A stretch of 64,000 bases of DNA. It comes from Axinella damicornis. Taxonomy: Eukaryota; Porifera; Demospongiae; Axinellida; Axinellidae. Below are positions 51,959-62,307 of this stretch, piece after piece (the stretch's first letter is position 1; each line of letters opens with the position of its first letter). Where the stretch lies: assembly GCA_963931865.1 (NCBI GenBank), contig OZ007505.1, forward strand, positions 5,030,824 to 5,094,823. The letters are read 5' to 3'. The notes beneath the pieces were generated by a model. The model ran no database searches, had not been told where the DNA came from, and saw only the letters and a list, made by a program, of their open reading frames with translations. The position numbers were made by a program, and so were the translations under genes.

Positions 51959-54163
51959 TCAGTACTTCTGTATACGATGGTTATTTCGATCGCAAACGAA
52001 CACGAAGCCGTCTTTATTCATGCTCACATGTTGAGGGTAGCTGAAGCCGGATAACGTTTTCACTAATTTGTGATCAGGGTCAAATATATGAAGACGATGA
52101 TTGGTTCCACATTCTACCACAAACGAATAACCTTCTTCGTCAACAGCAATGCCAGCTGGGCTTGTTAGTTGTGCTTGTCCATACTCATCCAGAAATGTCC
52201 CTTCTCTCGTAAAGATCTTGATTGTGTTTGAGCCATAGCAAGCTACGTGAAGGTTGCCATCACTATCAAAAGCGATTCCCCATGGACTCTTTATGTTTCC
52301 CTCCTCTGGTGGAATCATGCTAACAAATGTGCCGTCTGGTTCGAATATCTGGATCCTGTTATTGTTGTGGTCTGCAACAAATATCTTACCCTCAGGGTCT
52401 ATGCATATTCCACGTGGGTAACTTATCTGACCTTCTCCTGACCCCTTCACCCCAAATTTGGAGATAAATTTTCCAGATGTGCTGAGTTTCTGTATTCGGT
52501 AGTTGCTACTATCAGACACATACACTGTGTCTCCCCAGACTGCAACTCCTTCTGGAGTTGAAAACTGACAATCTCCACTTCCACTAGATCCATATGATTC
52601 CTGTGTTGTTCCATCTGGTTTTACGACGCGTATGTAGTGGTTCTGAGCAACATACATTTTCCCGTTCTCATGGAAGGAGAGAGCGTAGACATAGTTACTT
52701 CCAAGATTAGAAATGCTTTGCTGGGGTGACTGTAAGGTGGTGTAATCTCTTGGCTCTCTGACGTACATAACAAATGGGCTCCCCTTTATTGGATTGTTGT
52801 GAATCGTGATGGATAGCTTGTGCTCTCCAGTTTCTTGTGGGACGAAAGACACAGAATATGTGCCATCTTTGTTGTCAACTGTCTCTCCTCTCACTGGTGG
52901 CTGATCAGAACCCATCAATTGCAATTCACAATCCACATTCTCTCCACCATGTTTGAACGGCTGGCCATTTTCTTCTCGCGCTGTCACAAGGAGCTTCCTT
53001 TCCCTGCCCTTGATGGCTCGAAGAATGTACAGTTGTACCGTACTATGTGAAGGAGAGCAACCTCCGGTAACAGACCCAAAACATGTGAAATCCTGAAGGA
53101 GAGAACTGGGGTCCAACGAAATTGGCATCAAATCACTCTCACAGAGGCTGAGGGAGAGATTTCGGAATCGACTGAGAACTCTGCTAAGCTCAACTTGCAG
53201 GAGTCTTCTCATACCCACCACCTCTTCATCAGTGTGGGTCTGTAGCACATCAGTAATGGTTTCCATGAATCGTGTGATTTCTTTCTTCATGTGCTGGAAG
53301 TCTTCCTTCTGTAGTACCAATGCTGTTTCTTTGGCTATAGTGATTTCTTTTCGCTGTGCCAACAGCTCAGATTTTCGTTTTTCAATGGCATCTTGGAGCT
53401 GGCCAAACACACTCTCGATAGAGCCATCGACAGCTTTTGAGCGGCTTTGGACTTGTTGCATCATCTTGTCACTACTACCCATGGCATCATCGAGGGTGGC
53501 CACAGCTTCACTGGCTGGGTCTAGCACCGATTTCATCTCATCCTTGTGCTGCTTTGCAATCTTAGAAAGATTGGTGTGTTCATGATCCTTATGTTCAATC
53601 AGCACACAATCCCGACAGACTAGCTGCTCGCAAGTTGTGCAGTAGAACTTGAGGACTTCACTCTCGTGCTTTGGTTCTGTGCAGTAAAACTCCCTTGGTT
53701 TCATGCTCTCGATAAGATTGATGCCTTTCTTCTTGTCGATCTCGATGACCTCATGCTTTGCCGTTTTCCTACTGCGACGGTGGGATTCCTTGCACGTTTT
53801 GCACAAGAACTCACAGCAGTCGGTACAGAACACTACAGCTGGACTGCTCTCAACACAATTATCACAACTGATATCCGACCCACTCGTCATTTGCGCTTGG
53901 TATCCAGCTATTTCAACGTTGAAACTGAGGCGAAGGTTTCGTGGGAAACCACCGACTCCCTCTTTTGAAAGTGAGACGCTCTTTGTGCAGACTTGACACT
54001 GCAGAGTTTCCTGGGAGCCAGCCTTTTCCGCTTCCTTTTCGAGACACTTTCGGCAGAACGAGTGCAGACATGGGAGCATTCGAGGATCGGTGTACGATTC
54101 GGAGCAAAGTTTGCAAATGACTGTCTCAGAAACTAGCTGGTTGTCAGCTGACTTTGATGCCAT
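51959..54163 (-). CDS. TRIM-NHL protein A, intronless, 734 aa
   Basis: Single open frame with the class VII TRIM layout. RING: residues about 17-61 (CKLCSESYTDPRMLPCLHSF, CRKC, CQVC). B-box 1: about 98-135 (CDNCVES, FCTDCCEFLCKTC). B-box 2: about 160-205 (YCTTCEQLVCRDCVLIEHKD). Then coiled coil to about 340, a filamin/immunoglobulin repeat about 370-470 (DNKDGTYSVSFVPQETGEHK, IKGSPFVMYV), and five or six NHL repeats to the end (CQFSTPEGVAVWGDTVYVSD, YPRGICIDPEGKIFVADHNN, SPWGIAFDSDGNLHVA). The RING is intact, so E3 activity is expected; NHL propellers often bind RNA. Related animals' members are TRIM2, TRIM3 and TRIM71. ATG at 54163 follows GGCATCAA-type context matching its paralogue. One of a tandem pair. 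Confidence 0.93.
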   Translation of the reverse strand: MASKSADNQLVSETVICKLCSESYTDPRMLPCLHSFCRKCLEKEAEKAGSQETLQCQVCTKSVSLSKEGVGGFPRNLRLSFNVEIAGYQAQMTSGSDISCDNCVESSPAVVFCTDCCEFLCKTCKESHRRSRKTAKHEVIEIDKKKGINLIESMKPREFYCTEPKHESEVLKFYCTTCEQLVCRDCVLIEHKDHEHTNLSKIAKQHKDEMKSVLDPASEAVATLDDAMGSSDKMMQQVQSRSKAVDGSIESVFGQLQDAIEKRKSELLAQRKEITIAKETALVLQKEDFQHMKKEITRFMETITDVLQTHTDEEVVGMRRLLQVELSRVLSRFRNLSLSLCESDLMPISLDPSSLLQDFTCFGSVTGGCSPSHSTVQLYILRAIKGRERKLLVTAREENGQPFKHGGENVDCELQLMGSDQPPVRGETVDNKDGTYSVSFVPQETGEHKLSITIHNNPIKGSPFVMYVREPRDYTTLQSPQQSISNLGSNYVYALSFHENGKMYVAQNHYIRVVKPDGTTQESYGSSGSGDCQFSTPEGVAVWGDTVYVSDSSNYRIQKLSTSGKFISKFGVKGSGEGQISYPRGICIDPEGKIFVADHNNNRIQIFEPDGTFVSMIPPEEGNIKSPWGIAFDSDGNLHVACYGSNTIKIFTREGTFLDEYGQAQLTSPAGIAVDEEGYSFVVECGTNHRLHIFDPDHKLVKTLSGFSYPQHVSMNKDGFVFVCDRNNHRIQKY

Positions 54164-54728
54164 GGTTATGGGTCACAAACTGATGTACAAAGAAGAAATT
54201 CACTAATAAACAGTACAGCCATAGGAATTCAATGATCAAACAACAACAAAAAAACCGTGATTCAGCAACCAGCAAGTCTCTACAGAAGCTCACACTTTTG
54301 AGAACAAACTGATCTGGTGACTATGTAGCTAGCTGCTATCCACCATATACCGGTGAATCAATTTGCAGAACAGGGTCTGGCCCACTATACTAGGACTAGC
54401 TACATGTACATGTTCAGACATTAATGATCCTGACTGTTGGATCGATATAACCTCTAAAGAGATATTGTTCCCTGTAAAACAACTGCTCATGTTACATTAT
54501 AAATTACCTTGTTGATCAGCCTTTCAAATCGGGTAGCCAGTCCAAAGCTGCCACCTCTTGCTCTCTACTCTGCAAGACTCAGAAATGCCCCTAGTTTATC
54601 TTTCAACATTCATAATCAATGGGCAGTTATTAGATAATGATTGTCACTATGGTGACCACTCCAATGTTGCCATAGCAAGTGTTGTTTTCATTGAGCAGGA
54701 TACTAGAAACTGAGGCAATACGTAACAC

Positions 54729-54835
54729 TAGCCTCGTTCCCAGGCCCACGTGCCGCTTTCGGTTGGACGAAAGAACACAAGCTTTTCCGTACTGCAAGCG
54801 ACGAAAAGCTGGGCGGGTCCTGGGAACAAGGTTAA
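54729..54835. mobile_element. long GAGGCTA-family copy (107 bp)
   Basis: TAGCCTCGTTCCCAGGCCC at the left; GGGTCCTGGGAACAAGGTTA at the right. The inside carries CGCTTTCGGTTGGACGAAAG and ACTGCAAGCGACGAAAAGC, which other copies contain in part (917-983, 60345, 60690). This looks like the fullest form of the family. Confidence 0.65.
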
Positions 54836-55652
54836 TGTAACACAAGGACAGAATGATGGCTAGCTACCCACCTGGTTCATGTCGCAAGAAGCCCTACAAC
54901 AATGTAGCCTTGTTGCAGTGTTGCAGGCCCTCACAAAGTCAGTACAGGGCCTGATCATACTTGCCCACGATGCGTAATTTACTCATCAAGATTAAAGATG
55001 TTGTATGAGTGAGGTATGAGCAGTCTAGCTGCTAGCCCGACCAGCCGGGCGGAGAGGGGCTAGCGGCTAGACTGGGTACGAGCCCACACTGCACAGGAAT
55101 GAACTGCAATATCAGACGGTAGGTTAGGCCCGACCTCTTTTTGTGAAATCTGATTATTAATTATGCCAGGGGTGTATGTCGACCCATCAAAGTAGCCACG
55201 GGTGGCTCCTGACAATATGTAACCTATTAGGTGGCATACACAATGACAGACAGACGGTGACAATCAAAAACAATAATTCACTAGTAATCTGCTGATTTTG
55301 AACTTCCATTTCCTTTCTCTCCCTATGGCAGAGAAAAGGTGGCAGAGAAAAGGGTAGCTAGTGCTAGAATATGCACTGCTGATGGTAGCCTCGTTCTCAT
55401 GCAGGTTTTCTACATCCAGTATACTGCATGGTAGCTGTACAGTACGAGCTGGTGTATGCATATCTCATGGATATGCATACACCTCCAGTTTTTGATCGAA
55501 AAACTGGAGGTGTAGAAGTTAACGAGGCTAACTGATGGGCTAGTGCAGCAGGTAAGGCAAACTTAGCCTCGTTCCCAGGCCTTCTAGCTACACGCTCCAA
55601 TTTTTGATCACTTGCAGTATGTTTTTGCATACTGCAAGTGATCGTTATATAT

Positions 55653-55695
<43 letters not shown>

Positions 55696-55775
55696 TAAGG
55701 ATGTTTGGGTAGTGATGGGTGTGCAATCTCAGAAGTGGGTGTTAGGTGGGCAGGACTGAATTAGTGGTGTGTTGT

Positions 55776-55800
55776 AATGCTGTGCATAAACTTGTGATAG
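55776..55800 (-). pseudogene. fragment of a coiled-coil gene exon
   Basis: TAATGCTGTGCATAAACTTGTGAT matches, with one change, the first 24 bases (minus-strand sense) of exon 62385-62308. It is the duplicated edge of that exon, left beside a (GGGA)n tract just as the intact exon is. The rest of the exon is absent. Confidence 0.6.
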
Positions 55801-55854
55801 GAAAAGAGAGGCAATGACAGGGAGTAATAACAGTTGGGGTGTTGGGTGGAAAGG

Positions 55855-56180
55855 AGGGATGAACGGAGGGAGGAAGGGAGGAGGGAGGAGGAGGGAGGGA
55901 GGGAGGAGGGAGGGAGGGAGGGAGGGAGGGAGGGAGAGTGAAGGAACAGACAGAGGCGGGAGGGAGGGAGGGAGGGAGGGAGGGAGGGAGGGAGGGGAGG
56001 GAGGGAGGGAGGGAGGGAGGGAGGGAGGGAGGAGGGAGGGAAGGAGAGGGAGGGAAGGGGGACAGAAGGAGGGAGGGAGGGATAGAGAGTGAAGGAACAG
56101 TTTGATGGATAGAAGGAGGAAGGGAGAGAGGGAGGGAGGAAGGGAGGAGGGAGAGACAAGCTTAAGAGAGGTAGGGAGGA
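55855..56180. repeat. (GGGA)n tract between the TRIM genes
   Basis: About 300 bp of GGGA/GGAAGGA repeats. A matching tract at 62387-62870 lies next to the other copy of the duplicated segment. Confidence 0.9.
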
Positions 56181-56324
56181 AGGGAAGAGGGCCACATTCT
56201 CCATTACAATCATGCAAACAATCATGGAATACAAATCACAACATTAATCGCACATGCGTGAAATTTCTATATATGTTGCATGGACTCAGCATGAATAAAC
56301 GTTATACTTATAGCTATAGTGTTC

Positions 56325-58523
56325 TCAGTACTTCTGTATACGATGGTTACTATAGTCACAAACAAAGATGAAGCCATCTTTATTCATGCTCACATGTGAA
56401 GGGTTGTTGAAGCCGGATAGCGTTTTCACTAGTTCGTGACCGGGGTCAAATATATGAAGACGATAATTGCTTCCATATTCTACCACAAACGAATAACCTT
56501 CTTCGTCAACGGCAATGCCAGCTGGGTATGTTAGTTGCCCTTGTCCATACTCTTTCAGAAATGTCCCTTCTCTAGTAAAGATCTTGATTGTGTTTGAGCC
56601 ATAGCAAGCTACATAAAGGTTACCATCACTATCAAAAGCCACTCCCCATGGATTCTTTATGTTTCCCTCCTCTGGTGGAATCATGCTAACAAATGTGCCG
56701 TCTGGTTCGAATATCTGGATCCTGTGATTGTTGTGGTCTGCAACATATATCTTACCCTCAGGGTCTATGCATATTCCACGAGGGTAATATAGCTGACCTT
56801 CTCCAGATCCATACACCCCAAATTTGGAGACAAAGTTTCCAGATGAGCTGAGTTTCTGTACTCGGTGGTTGCTACTATCAGACACATACACTGTGTCTCC
56901 CCAGACTGCAACTCCTTGTGGAGATGAAAACTGACAATCTCCACTTCCATTAGATCCATACGATTCCTGCGTTGTTCCATCTGGTTTTACGACGCATATG
57001 CAGTGACTCTGAGCGACATACATTTTCCCATTCTCATGGAAGGAGAGAGCGTAGACATAGTTACCCCCAATGCTTTGCTGGGGTGACTGTAAGGTGGTGT
57101 AATCTCTTGGCTCTCTGACGTACATAACAAATGGGCCCCCCTTAATTGGTTTGTTGTGAATCGTGATGGATAGCTTGTGCTCTCCAGCTTCTTGTGGGAC
57201 AAAGGACACAGAATACGTGCCATCTTTGTTGTCAACTGTGTCTCCCCTCACTGGTGGCTGATCAGAACCCATCAATTGCAATTCGCAATCCACATTCTCT
57301 CCACCATGTTTGAAGAGATGGCCATTTTCTTCTCGCGCTATCACAAGGAGCTTCCTTTCCCTGCCCTTGATGGCTCGAAGAATGTACAGTTGTACTGTAC
57401 TGTGTGAAGGAGAGCAACCTCCGGTAACAGACCCAAAATGTGCGACATCCTGAAGGAGAGAACTGGGATCCAACGAAACTGCCATCAAATCACTCTCACA
57501 GAGGCTGAGCGAGAGATTTCGGAATCGACTGAGAACTCTGCTAAGCTCAACTTGCAGGAGTCTTCTCATACCCACCACCTCTTCATCAGTGTGGGTCTGT
57601 AGCACATCAGTAATGGCTTCCATGAATCGTGTGATTTCTTTCTTCATGTGCTGGAAGTCTTCCTTCTGTAGTACCAATGCTGTTTCTTTGGCTATAGTGA
57701 CTTCTTTTCGCCGTGTCAAGAGTTCAGATTTTCGTTTTTCAATGGCATCTGGGAGCTGGTCAAACACACTCTCAATAGAGCCATCAACAGCTTTTGAGCG
57801 GCTTTGGACTTGCTGCATCATCTTGTCACTACTACCCATGACATTATCGAGGGTGGCCACGGCATCACTGGCTGCATCCAGCAGAGATTTCATCTCGTCC
57901 TTGTGCTGCTTAGCGATATCATGAAGTTCAGTGTGTTTGTGATCCTTATGTTTTATCAGCACACAATCTCGACAGACTGCCTGCTCACAAGTTGTGCAGT
58001 AGAACTTGAGGATTTCGCTCTCGTGCTTTGGTTGCGTGCAGTAAAACTCCCTTGGTTTCATGCTTTCGATAAGCTTGATTTTCTTTTTGTCCATCTCGAT
58101 GACTTCATGTTTTGCCGTTCTTCTACTGCGATGGTGGAATTCCTTGCATGTTTTGCACAGAAACTCACAGCAGTCGGTACAGAATGCTACAGCTGGATTG
58201 CTCTCAACACAATTATCACAACTGACATCTGACCCACTCGTCATTTGTGCTTGGTATCCAGCTATTTCAACGTTGAAACTGAGGCGAAGGTTTCGTGGGA
58301 GATCACCTATCCCCCCTTTCGAAAGCAAGACACTCTTTGTGCAGACTTGACACTGCATAGCTTGCTGGGAGCCAGCCTTTTCCGCTTCCTTTTCAAGACA
58401 CTTTCGGCAGAACGAGTGCAGACACGGGAGCATTCGAGGATCGGTGTATGATTCGGAACAAAGTTTGCAAATGACTGACTCAGAAACTAGCTGGTTGTCA
58501 CGATCAGCTGACATTGATGCCAT
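56325..58523 (-). CDS. TRIM-NHL protein B, intronless, 732 aa
   Basis: Tandem paralogue of the gene at 51959-54163 with the same RING, two B-boxes, coiled coil, filamin repeat and NHL propeller; the two proteins are nearly identical over long stretches. I chose the ATG at 58523 (MASMSADRDNQL) because it matches the start of paralogue A; the frame stays open upstream to an ATG at 58580 but that 19-residue extension has no counterpart. Differences cluster in the propeller (YSNHRIQKY versus RNNHRIQKY at the end) and linker regions. Paralogue A has three more residues (NLG) in the QQSISNLGS segment. All RING and B-box cysteines and histidines are kept, so both copies appear functional. Confidence 0.93.
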   Translation of the reverse strand: MASMSADRDNQLVSESVICKLCSESYTDPRMLPCLHSFCRKCLEKEAEKAGSQQAMQCQVCTKSVLLSKGGIGDLPRNLRLSFNVEIAGYQAQMTSGSDVSCDNCVESNPAVAFCTDCCEFLCKTCKEFHHRSRRTAKHEVIEMDKKKIKLIESMKPREFYCTQPKHESEILKFYCTTCEQAVCRDCVLIKHKDHKHTELHDIAKQHKDEMKSLLDAASDAVATLDNVMGSSDKMMQQVQSRSKAVDGSIESVFDQLPDAIEKRKSELLTRRKEVTIAKETALVLQKEDFQHMKKEITRFMEAITDVLQTHTDEEVVGMRRLLQVELSRVLSRFRNLSLSLCESDLMAVSLDPSSLLQDVAHFGSVTGGCSPSHSTVQLYILRAIKGRERKLLVIAREENGHLFKHGGENVDCELQLMGSDQPPVRGDTVDNKDGTYSVSFVPQEAGEHKLSITIHNKPIKGGPFVMYVREPRDYTTLQSPQQSIGGNYVYALSFHENGKMYVAQSHCICVVKPDGTTQESYGSNGSGDCQFSSPQGVAVWGDTVYVSDSSNHRVQKLSSSGNFVSKFGVYGSGEGQLYYPRGICIDPEGKIYVADHNNHRIQIFEPDGTFVSMIPPEEGNIKNPWGVAFDSDGNLYVACYGSNTIKIFTREGTFLKEYGQGQLTYPAGIAVDEEGYSFVVEYGSNYRLHIFDPGHELVKTLSGFNNPSHVSMNKDGFIFVCDYSNHRIQKY

Positions 58524-58618
58524 GGTGATGGGTATCTGTTGAGCACAACCTGGCATACAAAGAAGAGATTCACATGTCATTTTGCAGGATGGGCAGCTAA
58601 ACTAGCCGTGCATTGAAC

Positions 58619-58646
58619 CAGGAGCCCATAACGTTATGGGCTCCTG
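58619..58646. repeat. CAGGAG...CTCCTG palindrome
   Basis: CAGGAGCCCATAACGTTATGGGCTCCTG is given here only by its arms: CAGGAGCCCATAA and TTATGGGCTCCTG, a perfect 28-bp palindrome. Related small palindromes occur at 3513-3530, 5511-5524, 34203-34248 and 59314-59345. The 42-bp satellite in TP53BP1 intron 1 uses the same end words, so it may have grown from one of these. Confidence 0.7.
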
Positions 58647-58655
58647 ATTGAACAG

Positions 58656-59430
58656 TAGTCTCGTGCCCAGACCACACCCCCTCGTGGGGAGAGACGGTCT
58701 GGTGAACAAAGTCAAAATTCTTGGGCTTGAAGCATACTATGGAATGTGTAATCATTGTATAATCCCGTGGTGTTAAGTGCCTGCGAAAGCGTCTGCTGAA
58801 GGCTCCCGTGTCGACCAAGTGCCACTCATATCGGGAGAGAAGATGTACTAACCTTTTGCCGCTCACCAATGGCCCATAGAAGGTTTTGAAGCATCATGCC
58901 CCCCATGAAATCCGCTTCCCGTTTGTTTGGCAGTCCTTTCAGGCACTTTACTGGGGTCAAACACGAAGAACGGCCCCTTAGGGCTAGGGCCAGCATTAGC
59001 TTGCACCTAGAGTGGGCCCTTCATTGTACTTGATCCCTTTACTGACCTCGCTTCCAAAGCTCTCAACTTGATCCTTCATAAGCGAATCGCTTATCATGTC
59101 ACAGGGCTCACAACCAGCACAATCGAGCGCAAAAATCTTCAGAAGTTGTCGCCACAACGTAGTGTTGCCTTACACAGTCAAGCGCTAGGGGCAAACTGGC
59201 ATGGCAAAGGCTCTTGGCTGTTAATGTTGTCTTCTCCAGCTTGGATGAGTATTCAAGCGATTACTATGTTATTAACAATCTCACAATCTCATTCGTCCTT
59301 ACCACATTCCGGCAGGAGCGCATAATGTCCTCATTAAGCGCTCCTGATTCCGGTAATAAGCCCAAGAAACTCGACTTTGTTCACCAGACCGTCTCTCCCG
59401 GCGACGGGGTGTGGTCTGGGCACGAGACTA
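58656..59430. mobile_element. Mutator-like non-autonomous element, copy 2 (775 bp)
   Basis: Same inverted ends as 37917-38645 and a perfect 9-bp target duplication ATTGAACAG at 58647-58655 and 59431-59439. Internal sequence is highly similar to copy 1 (for example ATAATCCCGTGGTGTTAAG). It contains an extra about 39-bp CAGGAGCGC...GCGCTCCTG palindrome at about 59314-59345 flanked by a repeated ATTCCGG, that is, a nested insertion absent from copy 1. Confidence 0.88.
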
Positions 59431-60344
59431 ATTGAACAGATCCCACCGTGCAAAGCTCATAGAGGCAAGGGGTCTTGGGACCTACTGTACTCATAGGGCG
59501 GGTTTTGATTTGCAAAAATTCATTTTAGTGCGCAAACATCGGAATGCAACACATAACAATAATAAGCATTATCGAATACTGGAAACCCAATGCATGCTTT
59601 TACTACACAATCGTATTAGCAACCTAGCCCCGTTCCCAGGCTTCTCCCTAGCTTTTTGTCGCATACTGTACAAAAATGAAGGAGAGAGCATGGATGATCT
59701 CATCATGTGCACGATAACATAGTGATACTGTGCATGGTTTATGCATGGTTTTGGTAATTGAATTATTGCCCGGTATTTGTTGTGAGTTAAATCGTGCTGG
59801 AGACTTGTTGACTGTCACAGTGCTGAGTGGCACTCAGCATAACAGCAAAGAATCCTGACAGCAACTTCTACAATATGAAAATGGCATAAAATTAGGAAGT
59901 CCCAGGACTAGCTAGCTAGCTAACTTGCTGGCAATGCCTGGCGTGGCCCAGCGTCTGCTCCCAGTATTTCATGTGGACACCGAGGTACACTATAGATCTA
60001 CATGGCCTCCCGGCATGGGTCCACTTGATCTACACACAACCTGTGCACTACTCTCAGGAAAATAAAGGCGTGACTAGCCTGACCGTTCACATGAAACCTT
60101 CTACCTATTGTGTTCATCTTGTTTCAGGACTCACAGTTGTTTGCTGCGGTCTTTCAAGGACTCCTTGTTGTCATACTGAGTGGCATCCAGCAAGATGAAC
60201 ATGCAAAGACGGCATGCATGGGCAACAATTTGACCACACATAAAACCATGCATAGTACATCATCTTGCACGTGATGAGATCGTCCAGGCTCTCTCCCGTT
60301 TTTTTGCACAGTGTGCGACAAAAAGCTGCATGGGGAGGAGCCTA

Positions 60345-60735
60345 GCCTCGTTCCCAGGCCCGCATGCCACTTTCGGTTGCACGAAAGAATGCGAAGGGCC
60401 TGGTATGCTTCCTCATGTGTGTGACGTCGAGGGTAGAAAGGTAGTAGAAAGGACTTAATTGAACGTGGGCGATCTGGGGCTCAGAACAGCAAGAAGTGCT
60501 AAGGTACCAGGTAACTTACCACACGTATCTGGCTAGCGGGGGGCAACTGTCATACACACCAAGCGTTGAACATGTAGTTGGTTGAACAATACCGGAAACT
60601 TTGCTTTTTCGTTCTGAAAATTTTGGCAATTTGTCAATTACGTAATGCTCACGTGAGGAAACATACCAGGTTCTCTCCACTTTTCTGTACTGCAAGCGAC
60701 GAAAAGCTGGGCGGGGCCTGGGAACGAGGCTAGGA
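60345..60735. repeat. cluster of GAGGCTA-family fragments
   Basis: TAGCCTCGTTCCCAGGCCCG near 60345, CACTTTCGGTTGCACGAAAG, then after 260 bp CTGCAAGCGACGAAAAGC, GGGCCTGGGAACGAGGCTA and a second GAGAACGAGGCTA. The two halves look like one long element (as at 54729-54835) split by unrelated sequence. The rest of 59440-62300 holds further single ends (59628, 61112, 61382, 61544-61577) and no gene I can support. Confidence 0.5.
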
Positions 60736-62307
60736 GGAGCCTGAGAACGAGGCTAATAGTAACCTGTCCCCACAGGAATTCAATTAAAGTAAACAACATC
60801 AGGCCAGCACGGGCAGCTCTCGCACTTACTTCTGTACATACTTCCAGCAACAGTGATTCACAAATCCCTGGTAACTAGTTGCTATAAGGGGAACCTACCA
60901 TAACCCAATTTGCAGAACAGGGTCCGGTCCACTGGGACCGTGTTCAAATATTAGCCCCAGGAATGGATATCCTCTAGATACCGCCGAGACATTTGTTGGA
61001 AATATTGCCCCTTGTAAGTGCTCATTTTATGTCGTACCTTCAAATACCTTGTTGATCAGCCTTTCAAATCAGGTAAATTCTACTCCCAAGTTCTAGCACA
61101 TGGACAGGAATAACCTCGTTCCCAGGCTCCGTTCCATCATTCCACGTACGGGTGGAGTATGGGGGGGTGGGGCTGGGAGCATGGGGGTGGGGCTGTGGTG
61201 GTTGCATGCATAAAGGGATTCAGGAAGAGCCGATATAGAGTAGGTGGAGGTACCGGTATTATGAGATGGTACCAATTATGCAAGGTTATTCTCTATCATT
61301 AGATGTTGCAATTAAGTTTCAGTATACTTCTTTATTCCTGTGTCTAGCTGCTACAGCCACATGGAACTCTACGTAGTTAGTCTCGTTCCCAGACCACATG
61401 GGAGGGCAGGGAATTAACTCCTGCTCTACTGTACTTTTGCCATACCAGATCTAGGTCCCATGGTAATCACTACAGACAGGTTCCACTGTAATTGCAATAT
61501 TTCCGGTGCATGTTTTCCTTACCCCATGATCCCACACCGGGGTAGCCTCATTCCCAGGCAGTTCCAGGAATGAGGCTAACACTGGGGATGAAGTAGCAAA
61601 TCAGATGGTAGTATTGCCAGTTAGGAGCACATGAACCACCTGTGCACGCCGCTGTTGGCAGGTCATGTGCACCTGGTATTAAACAATCAGATGTCACAAA
61701 AGAGGTGGCATTAGGTTGCGTAAACAAATGACAAACAGACAGTGACAATCGAAAACAATAATTCACTAGTGATTTGTTGGTTTTGAACTTCCGGTTCCTT
61801 TCGCTCCCTACGAGAAAGAAAAAGGTAGTGTTAGAATATGGTCGACGTCTTCCAACCCTCCTGAAAGGGTGTGTGTAAGGTGGAAGTGGTTTATTATCTG
61901 AGGTGAGGCTGAGGACAAGGTAAAGCACCCTAAGGTGGCTATTGAAAGTCACACTGTTCGGTGGGCAGGACTAGATAGTGACGTGCGCACCTTTGTACTT
62001 ACTTGACCACGATCTTGCATTAATGTGGGACCCAGTGCAGTCACGATTTTGCATTAATATTCGTACAGCACAAACAAAATTCATGGTGATTTTATGGTTG
62101 ATGGTAGCAATGGTGGAGCCGGAGGAGATGGAGGGCAGCATTTGCATCATCCAAGGAGGTGTACATGAGGCAGATAGAGAACGTATTTACAAATAGATGC
62201 TACAGCTACAACTGGTTTCAGACCTTGTGCAATGCCACTATTATTTGAGGGGTTCAACTCAACTGCTTGGAGCAGAATAGACATTATATGCATTCGCACA
62301 CACGTAC

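Noticed and set aside
55729..56234. Proline/serine/leucine-rich minus-strand frames of about 160 codons
   Set aside because: Translation of (GGGA)n; the same artefact occurs at 62386-62949.
58523..58580. 19-residue N-terminal extension of TRIM-NHL B
   Set aside because: Not shared with paralogue A, whose start aligns with the ATG at 58523; the upstream ATG is more likely in the 5' UTR.
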